A stretch of DNA of 15,230 nt from Azohydromonas lata NBRC 102462 (lineage in GTDB: Bacteria; Pseudomonadota; Gammaproteobacteria; Burkholderiales; Burkholderiaceae_C): assembly GCA_945878385.1 (NCBI GenBank), contig CAMCTE010000044.1, positions 1 through 15,230 on the forward strand, given 5' to 3'. The notes under the pieces were generated by a model. The model did not search any database. It saw only the letters and a program-made list of their open reading frames with translations, and was not told where the DNA came from. Below, one piece after another: positions 6,779 to 13,938 of the stretch. Position 1 is the stretch's first letter, and every line of letters starts with the position of its first letter. Both the position numbers and the translations under genes were made by a program.

Positions 6779-7600
6779 ATGAGTTTGAAGCCGCACCTGG
6801 CCCCGCTGTGGCGTGAGCCCGATTTCGTTGTGGGCATGCGCGAGATGGCGGTGGTGTCCCTCGGTGTGGCCGCCTGGGGCTTGGTCACCGGCATGGCCAT
6901 GGTGAACTCTGGCCTGGGTGTGGCGCTTTCGGTCTTCATGAGCCTGGTGGTGTATGCAGGTAGCGCACAGTTGGCCTCGCTGCCGCTGTTGGCCGCCGGT
7001 GCGCCCCTGTGGTTGATTTGGGGCACCGCCTTGTGCGTGAACCTGCGCTTTGTCATTTTCAGCGCACAGTGGCGCCCCTTCTTCATGCACCTGAGCCGCC
7101 CGCAGCGCTTATGGCATGCCTACCTGAGCACCGACATGGGCTATGTGCTGTTCATGAAGCGCTACGGCGCCCTGCCGGCACCTGCGCCTGCCGCAGGCCG
7201 TGTGGAGGCCACACCCAGCGCCATGCGCGGCCCGATGGCCTACTTCTGGGGCGGCGCTTTGATGAATTGGCTGGCTTGGCAAGTGGCGTCGATGCTGGGT
7301 ATTTTCCTGGCGGACTCCATCCCGGGCCATTGGGGTATCGGTTTTGCCGGCACCTTGGCGCTGTTGGCCCTGACCTGCTCCTTGATCACCGACCGGATCA
7401 CCATCATCACCGCGGTGATGGCCGCCACGGCCGCCCTGGTGGCTTACGCGATGCCGATGAGGCTGAACATCGTGGTGGCCATCGCCGCCGGTGTGGCCCT
7501 GGGCATGGTGTTGGACCAGTGGCAGGGCAAGGCCCGCCACCCTGCGCGCGGTGACGCAGACTCTGCAGCGGCGCCCACGGGCAGCGGGGATCCCCGATGA
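6779..7600 (+). CDS. azlC: AzlC family branched-chain amino acid exporter, large subunit
   Basis: Inner-membrane protein of 273 residues with several hydrophobic segments (about 20-42, 45-70, 75-95, 155-178, 185-204, 208-225, 228-247). It carries the family motif VYAGSAQ (58-64) and NLRF (88-91). AzlC and AzlD together export branched-chain amino acids or analogues such as azaleucine; the actual substrate here is not shown by sequence. A Pro/Ala-rich loop (about 132-148) and a polar C-terminal tail (about 250-273) are probably outside the membrane. The tail overlaps the start of azlD by four bases (ATGA), so the two are translationally coupled. There is no clear ribosome-binding site; see the -10 box at 6767. 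Confidence 0.93.
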   Translation: MSLKPHLAPLWREPDFVVGMREMAVVSLGVAAWGLVTGMAMVNSGLGVALSVFMSLVVYAGSAQLASLPLLAAGAPLWLIWGTALCVNLRFVIFSAQWRPFFMHLSRPQRLWHAYLSTDMGYVLFMKRYGALPAPAPAAGRVEATPSAMRGPMAYFWGGALMNWLAWQVASMLGIFLADSIPGHWGIGFAGTLALLALTCSLITDRITIITAVMAATAALVAYAMPMRLNIVVAIAAGVALGMVLDQWQGKARHPARGDADSAAAPTGSGDPR

Positions 7601-7929
7601 GCACCATCGAGACCGTGGTGGCCCTGTTGGGCTTGGCCGTGATCACCGTGGTGACCCGTTCCTTCTTCTTCATTTCCGAGCGGGAATGGCCCATACCGGA
7701 GTGGCTGCGCGAAGGCCTGAGGCATGCGCCGCTGGCCGCGCTGGCAGCCATCATCGCGCCCTCGGTGCTGATGAACGCCGAGGGCCAGTGGTTGCAGACT
7801 TGGCAGGACGCCCGGTTGCCCGCCGTGGCGGTGGCCGTGGCGTGGTTCCTGTGGCGGCGCGACCTCTTGGGCACCATCCTCAGCGGCACGGCGGTGATGA
7901 TGACGCTGCGCATTGGTCTGGGCTGGTAG
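7597..7929 (+). CDS. azlD: AzlD family branched-chain amino acid exporter, small subunit
   Basis: Small membrane protein of 110 residues with about four hydrophobic segments (5-26, 43-60, 73-87, 92-108), the normal size and layout for AzlD. VVTRSFFFI (18-26) lies where the family usually has a conserved T-R-x-x-F-F stretch. It is the obligate partner of AzlC in known systems. Its ATG overlaps the azlC stop codon (ATGA at 7597-7600). pgk begins 54 bases after the stop codon, so read-through from azlCD into pgk is possible but pgk also seems to have its own signals. Confidence 0.93.
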   Translation: MSTIETVVALLGLAVITVVTRSFFFISEREWPIPEWLREGLRHAPLAALAAIIAPSVLMNAEGQWLQTWQDARLPAVAVAVAWFLWRRDLLGTILSGTAVMMTLRIGLGW

Positions 7930-7983
7930 CCCGGGCTCTTAAACTGCGGGGTTTCGATCGTTGAACCCTGCGGAGATGGACCG

Positions 7984-9177
7984 ATGAATGTGCTGCGCTT
8001 TTCCGACCTCGTGCAACAGGGCCAGGTGGCTGGCAAGCGGGTGTTCATCCGCGCGGACCTGAATGTGCCGCAAGACGACAGCGGGCGCATCACCGAAGAC
8101 ACCCGCATCCGTGCGTCCGTCCCCTGCATCGAATTGGCGCTGAAGGCCGGCGCGGCGGTGATGGTGACTTCCCACCTGGGCCGTCCCACGGAAGGGGAGT
8201 TCAAGCCCGAGGACAGCCTGGCGCCAGTGGCGCAGCGCATGGCCGAATTGCTGGGCCGGGATGTGCCCTTGGTTTCGAATTGGGTGGACGGCGTGGTGGT
8301 GGCGCCGGGCGAGGCGGTGCTGCTGGAAAACTGCCGGGTGAACAAGGGCGAGAAGAAGAACAACGAAGACTTGGCCCGCCAGATGGCCGCCTTGTGCGAC
8401 ATCTTCGTGCACGACGCCTTCGGCACGGCCCACCGCGCCGAGGCCAGCACCTACGGTATCGCGCAGTTTGCGCCGGTGGCCTGTGCAGGCCCCTTGCTGG
8501 CTGCGGAAATTGACGCAATCAGCAAGGCCTTGGCCGCGCCCAAGCGGCCCTTGCTGGCCATCGTGGCCGGCTCGAAGGTGTCCACCAAGCTGACCATCCT
8601 GCAAAGCCTGTCGAAGAATGTGGACGGCCTGATCGTGGGCGGTGGCATCGCCAACACCTTCATGCTGGCCGCGGGCCTGAAGATTGGCAAGAGCCTGGCC
8701 GAACCGGACCTGGTGGGCGATGCGCGCACGGTGATCGAGGCCATGAAGGCCCGCGGTGCCGAGGTGCCCATTCCGGTGGATGTGGTGTGCGCCAAGACCT
8801 TCGCCGCAGACGCCGCGGCGACGGTGAAGGCCGCCACGGAGGTGGCTGATGACGATCTGATTCTGGACATCGGCCCGAAGACGGCGGCGCTGTTGGCCGA
8901 CAAGCTCAAGGCCGCCGGCACCATCGTGTGGAACGGGCCGGTGGGTGTGTTTGAGTTCGATGCCTTCGCGCAGGGCACTGAAACCATCGCACGGGCGATT
9001 GCGGCCAGCCCGGCCTTCAGCATTGCCGGCGGTGGCGACACGCTGGCTGCGATTGCCAAGTACGGCATTGAAAACGAGGTGGGCTACATCTCCACCGGCG
9101 GGGGCGCCTTCCTGGAGGTGCTGGAAGGCAAGACGCTGCCGGCCTTTGAAATCCTGGCGCGCCGCGCGGCGGGCTGA
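7984..9177 (+). CDS. pgk: Phosphoglycerate kinase
   Basis: Cytoplasmic enzyme interconverting 1,3-bisphosphoglycerate and 3-phosphoglycerate with ADP/ATP; used in glycolysis, gluconeogenesis and, if present, the Calvin cycle. It has 397 residues, normal length. Motifs visible are the signature RVFIRADLNVP (19-29), SHLGRP (63-68), DAFGTAHR (144-151), WNGPVGVFE (316-324), GGGDT (349-353) and STGGGAFLE (370-378). The start at 7984 is backed by GGAG eight bases upstream. TTAAAC at 7939-7944 could be a weak -10 box. It begins a same-strand run pgk-pyk-fba, with gaps of about 100 and 140 bases that leave room for separate promoters. Confidence 0.98.
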   Translation: MNVLRFSDLVQQGQVAGKRVFIRADLNVPQDDSGRITEDTRIRASVPCIELALKAGAAVMVTSHLGRPTEGEFKPEDSLAPVAQRMAELLGRDVPLVSNWVDGVVVAPGEAVLLENCRVNKGEKKNNEDLARQMAALCDIFVHDAFGTAHRAEASTYGIAQFAPVACAGPLLAAEIDAISKALAAPKRPLLAIVAGSKVSTKLTILQSLSKNVDGLIVGGGIANTFMLAAGLKIGKSLAEPDLVGDARTVIEAMKARGAEVPIPVDVVCAKTFAADAAATVKAATEVADDDLILDIGPKTAALLADKLKAAGTIVWNGPVGVFEFDAFAQGTETIARAIAASPAFSIAGGGDTLAAIAKYGIENEVGYISTGGGAFLEVLEGKTLPAFEILARRAAG

Positions 9178-9182
9178 GCCCG

Positions 9183-9249
9183 TCACACGCGGGCCACTCC
9201 GCTTCACACCGTACCTGGGAAGTAACTGGATTCCCTGATGCGCGTGTGA
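9183..9249. repeat. 9-bp inverted repeat in the pgk-pyk gap
   Basis: TCACACGCG (9183-9191) and CGCGTGTGA (9241-9249) are perfect inverted copies 49 bases apart. The second copy overlaps the putative pyk -10 box. It could be an operator or a structure shared by the pgk 3' end and the pyk leader, or chance. Confidence 0.3.
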
Positions 9250-9253
9250 GAAT
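9248..9253 (+). promoter_or_regulatory. Putative -10 box of pyk
   Basis: GAGAAT followed by CG lies 27 bases before the pyk ATG and resembles the TA(A/G)AATC boxes in front of fba, purC and purE. No clear -35 hexamer is visible. Confidence 0.3.
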
Positions 9254-9280
9254 CGAAACCAAGTTTCAAGCGGAGTCTTC

Positions 9281-10714
9281 ATGCTGCGTCAGACCAAGAT
9301 AGTGGCCACCCTCGGCCCGGCCTCGTCCACCCCCGACATGCTGGACCGGCTGATTGCTGCCGGTGTGGATGTGGTGCGCTTGAATTTTTCGCACGGCAAA
9401 GCGCAGGACCATATCGACCGCGCCACCATGGTGCGCGAAGCCGCGCAGCGCGCAGGCAAGGCGGTGGCCATCATGGCCGACCTGCAGGGCCCCAAGATCC
9501 GCGTAGGCAAGTTCGAGGGCAACAAGACCGAACTGACCAATGGCCAGAAGTTCATCCTGGACGGTGGGTACACCGGCCTGGGCAGCAATGAGCGCGTAGG
9601 TCTGGACTACAAAGAACTGCCGCGCGATGTGAAGCCCGGCGATGTGCTGCTGCTCAACGACGGCTTGCTGGTTTTGGAAGTGGAAGCCGTGCGCGGGGAG
9701 GAAGTGCACACCACCGTGCGCATCGGCGGGGAGTTGTCCAACAACAAGGGCATCAACAAGCAAGGCGGCGGGCTGACCGCGCCGGCGCTCACCGCCAAGG
9801 ACATGGAGGACATCAAGACCGCCGTGTCCTTCCAGTGCGAATACATCGCGGTGAGCTTTCCCAAGAGCGCCACCGACATGGAGATGGCCCGACAGTTGGC
9901 CAATGTGGCCGGTGAGCCCTGGCGACACAAGCCCAACCTGATTGCCAAGATCGAGCGCAGCGAGGCCATCCCGCTGCTGGAGTCCATCCTCAAGGCCAGC
10001 GACGGCATCATGGTGGCGCGCGGTGACTTGGCGGTGGAGGTGGGCAACGCGGCGGTGCCAGCGCTGCAAAAGCGCATGATTCGTCTGGCCCGTGAAATGG
10101 ACCGCGTGGTCATCACCGCCACCCAGATGATGGAGAGCATGATCACCAACCCGGTGCCCACGCGCGCCGAGGTGAGCGATGTGGCCAATGCCGTGCTGGA
10201 CGGCACCGACGCGGTGATGCTGAGCGCAGAAACCGCCGCCGGCAAGTACCCGGTGGAAACCGTGGAGGCGATGTCGGCGATCTGCGTGGCGGCCGAGAAG
10301 GCCGAGGAAATGCACCTGGATGCCGACATGGCCAACCGGCGCTTTGGCCGCATCGACCAGAGCATTGCCATGGGCGCGTTGTTCACCGCACACCACCTGG
10401 GCTGCAAGGCCATCATCGCACTCACCGAATCGGGTTCCACCGCGCTGTGGATGAGCCGCCACCGCATCGATGTGCCCATCTTCGGGCTGACCTCGCAACC
10501 GGTGAGCCAGCGCCGCATGGCGCTGTACCGCAATGTGCGGCCGATGCTGATGCCGCACATGTCGGACCGCGATGCGGCGTTGACCCAGGCCGAGGCCCTG
10601 TTGGTGGGCCGTGGTGTGCTCAAGCCGGGCGACACCTATGCCATCACCTGTGGTGAGCCCATGGGCTACCCCGGCGGCACCAATATGCTCAAAGTGGCCC
10701 GCGTGGGCGGTTGA
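9281..10714 (+). CDS. pyk: Pyruvate kinase
   Basis: Cytoplasmic enzyme converting phosphoenolpyruvate and ADP to pyruvate and ATP, the last step of glycolysis; 477 residues. The barrel domain starts R-Q-T-K-I-V-A-T-L-G-P-A. The active-site signature IAKIERSEAI (221-230) carries catalytic K223. MVARGDL (244-250) supplies the divalent-metal ligand Asp, and ATQMMESM (280-287) follows. The B domain lies at about 70-165 and the allosteric C domain from about 335 onward (ALTESGSTALWMSRHR, 380-395). The start is supported by CGGAG seven bases upstream. Whether it is PykA-like (AMP/sugar-phosphate activated) or PykF-like cannot be settled by eye. It sits between pgk and fba on the same strand. Confidence 0.98.
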   Translation: MLRQTKIVATLGPASSTPDMLDRLIAAGVDVVRLNFSHGKAQDHIDRATMVREAAQRAGKAVAIMADLQGPKIRVGKFEGNKTELTNGQKFILDGGYTGLGSNERVGLDYKELPRDVKPGDVLLLNDGLLVLEVEAVRGEEVHTTVRIGGELSNNKGINKQGGGLTAPALTAKDMEDIKTAVSFQCEYIAVSFPKSATDMEMARQLANVAGEPWRHKPNLIAKIERSEAIPLLESILKASDGIMVARGDLAVEVGNAAVPALQKRMIRLAREMDRVVITATQMMESMITNPVPTRAEVSDVANAVLDGTDAVMLSAETAAGKYPVETVEAMSAICVAAEKAEEMHLDADMANRRFGRIDQSIAMGALFTAHHLGCKAIIALTESGSTALWMSRHRIDVPIFGLTSQPVSQRRMALYRNVRPMLMPHMSDRDAALTQAEALLVGRGVLKPGDTYAITCGEPMGYPGGTNMLKVARVGG

Positions 10715-10814
10715 ACGCCGCGCCGGGCCGGTGGCCGTGCCGGCTTGGCGGGCTGGAGCCCCTCTGTTCAGGCGTTCCGAGCGCGTTGTCAGCGTTCGAT
10801 GCGATCGTCGTCCG

Positions 10815-10820
10815 TAGAAT
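10815..10820 (+). promoter_or_regulatory. Putative -10 box of fba
   Basis: TAGAAT (5 of 6 to TATAAT), followed by CGGGCG, lies 37 bases before the fba ATG in the 143-base pyk-fba gap. The -35 region is poor. Confidence 0.4.
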
Positions 10821-10857
10821 CGGGCGAGTTACATCACGGTTACATCGGAGAACCCCC

Positions 10858-11922
10858 ATGCCGCTCGTTTCCATGCGCCAACTGCTCGACCATGCCGCCG
10901 AGAACGGTTATGGCATCCCGGCTTTCAATGTCAACAACCTGGAACAGGTGCAGGCCGTGATGTCGGCCGCTGCCGAAGTGGGCGCACCGGTGATCCTGCA
11001 GGCCAGCGCGGGTGCGCGCAAGTACGCCGGCGAGAGCTTCATCAAGCACCTGATCCAGGCCGCGGTGGAAGCCTATCCGCAGATTCCGCTGGTGATGCAC
11101 CAGGACCATGGCACCAGCCCCAAGATCTGCCAGGGCGCCATCGACCTGGGCTTCGGCTCGGTGATGATGGACGGCTCGCTCATGGAAGACGGCAAGACGC
11201 CTTCGAGTTTTGAGTACAACATGGAGGTCACGCGCAAGGTGGTGCAGATGGCCCATGCGGTGGGTGTGACGGTGGAGGGTGAACTGGGTTGCCTGGGCAA
11301 CCTGGAAACCGGGGACGCCGGCGAGGAAGACGGCATCGGCGCGGAGGGCAAGCTCGACCACAGCCAGATGCTGACCGACCCTGAAGAGGCCGCCGTGTTC
11401 GTGAAGGGCACGCAACTCGATGCCCTGGCCATTGCCATCGGCACCAGCCATGGTGCCTACAAGTTCAGCCGCAAGCCCACCGGCGACATCTTGGCGATTT
11501 CCCGCGTGAAGGAAATCCATGCGCGCATTCCCAATACCCACCTGGTGATGCACGGTTCGTCTTCCGTTCCCCCGGAACTGCTGGCCATCATCAACCAGTA
11601 CGGTGGCCAGATGAAGGAAACCTACGGCGTGCCGATCGAAGAGATTCAGGAAGCCATCAAGCACGGCGTGCGCAAGATCAACATCGACACCGACATCCGC
11701 CTGGCGATGACGGGTGCGGTGCGCAGGTTCCTGGCTGAGCACCCCGACAAGTTCGATGCGCGCGAATGGCTCAAGCCGGCGCGAGAAGCCGCGATGCAGG
11801 TGTGCAAGGCGCGTTACCTGGAATTCGGCTGCGAAGGCCAGGCGGGCAAGATCCAGGCGCGCAGCCTGCATGACATTGCCGCGGCCTACCAGCGCGGCGA
11901 ACTCAACCAGGTGGTGCACTGA
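10858..11922 (+). CDS. fba: Class II fructose-1,6-bisphosphate aldolase
   Basis: Zinc-dependent aldolase that reversibly splits fructose 1,6-bisphosphate into dihydroxyacetone phosphate and glyceraldehyde 3-phosphate; 354 residues. The metal and catalytic motif MHQDHGTS (80-87) carries D83 and H84. VEGELG (139-144) follows, then metal-ligand motifs with H198 (GTSHGAYKF) and H232 (VMHGSSSVP), then the phosphate-binding NIDTD (275-279). The style (GYGIPAFNVNN start, GTSHGAYKF) fits the subtype annotated in proteobacteria as Calvin-cycle type (CbbA/FbaA), but no other Calvin-cycle gene is in the window. The ATG at 10858 has GGAG seven bases upstream; the frame stays open another 147 bases upstream, but that part has no family resemblance. 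Confidence 0.97.
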   Translation: MPLVSMRQLLDHAAENGYGIPAFNVNNLEQVQAVMSAAAEVGAPVILQASAGARKYAGESFIKHLIQAAVEAYPQIPLVMHQDHGTSPKICQGAIDLGFGSVMMDGSLMEDGKTPSSFEYNMEVTRKVVQMAHAVGVTVEGELGCLGNLETGDAGEEDGIGAEGKLDHSQMLTDPEEAAVFVKGTQLDALAIAIGTSHGAYKFSRKPTGDILAISRVKEIHARIPNTHLVMHGSSSVPPELLAIINQYGGQMKETYGVPIEEIQEAIKHGVRKINIDTDIRLAMTGAVRRFLAEHPDKFDAREWLKPAREAAMQVCKARYLEFGCEGQAGKIQARSLHDIAAAYQRGELNQVVH

Positions 11923-11972
11923 GGCCCGCCATGGGCGCGGGTCTGGTGGATGGCCTGCGCGTGGCGGCGACC

Positions 11973-11978
11973 TAAAAT
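11973..11978 (+). promoter_or_regulatory. Putative -10 box of purC
   Basis: TAAAAT (5 of 6 to TATAAT), followed by CGGAGG, lies 50 bases after the fba stop and 47 before the purC GTG. The matching -35 position, TGGCCT (11951-11956), is weak. Confidence 0.4.
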
Positions 11979-12025
11979 CGGAGGTTTTGCCGCGCCGGGC
12001 TCACCGGCATCAACCGGAAGCCCTC

Positions 12026-12928
12026 GTGACCGCCACCCCCGCCTTGTTGCAATCCTCCATCACCTCGCTGCCCCTGCTGGCACGCGGCAAGGTGCGTGAC
12101 AACTATGCGGTGGGCACCGACCGCATCCTGATGGTGGCCAGCGACCGCTTGTCGGCCTTCGATGTGGTGATGGGCGAGCCGATTCCGGGCAAGGGTGAAC
12201 TGCTCACGCGCATGGCGCTGTTCTGGTTTGCACGCCTGTCGCATGTGGTGCCGAACCACCTGACGGGCGACGACCCGGTGTCGGCGGTGGGTGCCGATGA
12301 AAAGCCGCAGGTGATGGGCCGCTCGATGCTGGTCAAGCGCCTGAAGCCCCTGCCGGTGGAGGCTGTGGTGCGCGGCTACCTGGCCGGCAGCGGTTGGAAG
12401 GAATACCAGGAAGGCCAGGCGGTATGCGGCGTAGCGTTGCCCGCGGGCCTGCGCAACGCGCAGAAACTGCCCGAGCCCATCTTCACGCCGGCGACCAAGG
12501 CCGAGATGGGCGAGCATGACGAGAACATCAGCTTCGAGCGCATGGTGTCCATCATCGGCCGCCCCCTGGCCGAACAGGTGCGCGAAGTGTCGATTCGGCT
12601 GTACCGCGAGGCGGCCGATTACGCGCTCACCAAGGGCATCATCATCGCGGACACCAAGTTTGAGTTCGGCCTGGATGAGGCGGGCACGCTCACCCTGATG
12701 GATGAGGTGCTCACGCCCGATTCGTCGCGCTACTGGCCGGTGGAGAGCTATGCGGTGGGCGAGAACCCGCCGAGCTACGACAAGCAGTTCGTGCGCGATT
12801 GGCTGGAGCAGGCCACCGTGAATGGCGCCCCCTGGAACAAGCAGGCGCCGGCCCCGGCGCTGCCGGCCGAGGTGGTGGAGCGCACGGCGCAGAAGTACCG
12901 CGAGGCGCTGGACCGGCTGATGGGTTGA
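12026..12928 (+). CDS. purC: Phosphoribosylaminoimidazole-succinocarboxamide synthase
   Basis: ATP-dependent SAICAR synthetase of purine biosynthesis: joins aspartate to CAIR, the product of PurE/PurK encoded just downstream. It has 300 residues, matching the longer proteobacterial/yeast-type form. Motifs are GKVRDNY (21-27), ASDRLSAFD (38-46), RGYLAGSGWKEY (116-127), DENISFERM (165-173) and DTKFEFG (209-215). It starts with GTG at 12026, chosen because GGAAG (12015-12019) is six bases upstream and the family core begins within 20 residues. The frame stays open further upstream, but that overlaps fba. The gene converges with the thioredoxin-like gene, with only 16 bases between their stop codons. 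Confidence 0.97.
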   Translation: MTATPALLQSSITSLPLLARGKVRDNYAVGTDRILMVASDRLSAFDVVMGEPIPGKGELLTRMALFWFARLSHVVPNHLTGDDPVSAVGADEKPQVMGRSMLVKRLKPLPVEAVVRGYLAGSGWKEYQEGQAVCGVALPAGLRNAQKLPEPIFTPATKAEMGEHDENISFERMVSIIGRPLAEQVREVSIRLYREAADYALTKGIIIADTKFEFGLDEAGTLTLMDEVLTPDSSRYWPVESYAVGENPPSYDKQFVRDWLEQATVNGAPWNKQAPAPALPAEVVERTAQKYREALDRLMG

Positions 12929-12944
12929 AGCGCGTGATGCGCTT
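12928..12944. terminator. Short hairpin between the converging purC and cnoX-like genes
   Basis: AAGCGC (12928-12933) and GCGCTT (12939-12944) form a six-pair stem with a five-base loop, filling exactly the gap between the two stop codons. Being symmetric it could act in both directions, but no good T-run flanks it. It is short for a terminator. Confidence 0.35.
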
Positions 12945-13895
12945 TCAGAACAGCGCCATGCTGAGCTTGCGCCGGTACTGGTCGACCACCGGATCGCCGG
13001 TGGGTACGGTCGCCTTGCCGGCAATCTCCAGCGTACCCTTGCCTGCACCGGCTTCGGCTGCGCTGGGCTTGGGCTGCGGCTTGGTGATGACCTCCAGGAT
13101 GGCCACATAGGTCTTGCGCGCGAGTTCCTCGTTCCAGGCCTTGTCGCGCATGATGATTTCCAGCAGTTCGTCCATCGCCTGCGTGTAGCGGCCTGAGGCA
13201 AAGTGCGTTTGCGCGAGTTCGAAGCGGGCGTCGAAATCGCGCCGGTTGGCGGCAATGGCCGCCTCCAAGGCTTGCGCGCTTCGCGCGCGCGCTGAAGACT
13301 CCACCGCCGCAATCCAGTGGCCTGCGGCCACCAAGCGGGCATCCAGGCCGTAGCGTTGGGCCACCGGCTCGAACACCTCGCGCGCAGACGCTGCATCCTG
13401 CGCTTCAAGCAGCAGCTTGAGCAGGTCAAAGCGCGCGGTGTCGTTGTTCGGGTCGGCTTGCAGTGCGGCCTGCAGTTTGTTCAGCGCCGCATCGGCGTCG
13501 CCTTCTTCCAGAAGGGCTTCGGCCTCATCCAGCTCGGCCTGGGCCTCCAGTTCATCGGGCGAAGGCACATGCTTGTCGAGGAATTCGCGGATCTGGGATT
13601 CGGGCAGGGCGCCCACGAAACCGTCCACGGGCTGACCTTGGCTGAACATCACGCAAAACGGGATGGAGCGCACGCCGAACATCTGGCTGAGTTGGCCGGC
13701 AATCTGCGGTTGGTCGTCGCTGTTGAGCTTGGCCAGCTTGAAGCGGCCCGCGTAGGCAACTTCCAGCTTTTCCAGCAGGGGCCCCAGCGTTCGGCAGGGG
13801 CCGCACCAAGGCGCCCAGATGTCCAGCAGGACGGGCTGTGTGGCCGATCCGTGGATCAGTTCGGCTTCGAAATTCTGCAGGGTGATGTCGATCAT
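12945..13895 (-). CDS. Thioredoxin-TPR fusion protein, CnoX/YbbN-like co-chaperone
   Basis: Protein of 316 residues. The N-terminal thioredoxin fold (about 1-108) has the classic active site W-C-G-P-C (30-34) and a cis-Pro loop (R-S-I-P-F, about 76-80). A linker rich in Glu/Ala (about 112-130) leads into TPR-like helical repeats (about 117-260), then a low-complexity Lys/Pro/Ala stretch (about 270-297). This is the layout of CnoX (YbbN), a holdase that hands clients to GroEL or DnaK. E. coli YbbN has a degenerate S-x-x-C site, whereas this one keeps both Cys and is probably redox-active. I chose the ATG at 13895 because the family start (M-I-D-I-T) begins there; an upstream GTG in frame overlaps the purE leader. 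It is divergent from purE by 43 bases. Confidence 0.9.
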   Translation of the reverse strand: MIDITLQNFEAELIHGSATQPVLLDIWAPWCGPCRTLGPLLEKLEVAYAGRFKLAKLNSDDQPQIAGQLSQMFGVRSIPFCVMFSQGQPVDGFVGALPESQIREFLDKHVPSPDELEAQAELDEAEALLEEGDADAALNKLQAALQADPNNDTARFDLLKLLLEAQDAASAREVFEPVAQRYGLDARLVAAGHWIAAVESSARARSAQALEAAIAANRRDFDARFELAQTHFASGRYTQAMDELLEIIMRDKAWNEELARKTYVAILEVITKPQPKPSAAEAGAGKGTLEIAGKATVPTGDPVVDQYRRKLSMALF

Positions 13896-13903
13896 GCGCG
13901 CCC

Positions 13904-13909
13904 TAAAAT
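13904..13909 (+). promoter_or_regulatory. Putative -10 box of purE
   Basis: TAAAAT, followed by CAC, lies 29 bases before the purE GTG in the short divergent region. Any -35 element would fall inside the start of the thioredoxin-like gene. No good one is seen. Confidence 0.4.
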
Positions 13910-13938
13910 CACTGTTTTCCCAGCTTTCGGAGATTCCG

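Noticed and set aside
7939..9282. 447-codon open frame antisense to pgk
   Set aside because: It mirrors the whole pgk gene, has no recognisable domain and no ribosome-binding site. It is a third-codon-position GC artefact.
9266..10558. 430-codon open frame antisense to pyk
   Set aside because: His/Gly/Arg-rich shadow of a certain pyruvate kinase gene.
11923..12025. Purine riboswitch or PurR operator before purC
   Set aside because: No purine-aptamer core and no PurR-like palindrome could be recognised. Only a -10 box and a Shine-Dalgarno sequence are supported.
11972..13429. 485-codon minus-strand open frame across purC and part of the thioredoxin-like gene
   Set aside because: It is out of frame with the thioredoxin-like gene and antisense to purC. 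Both real genes have full motifs in other frames.
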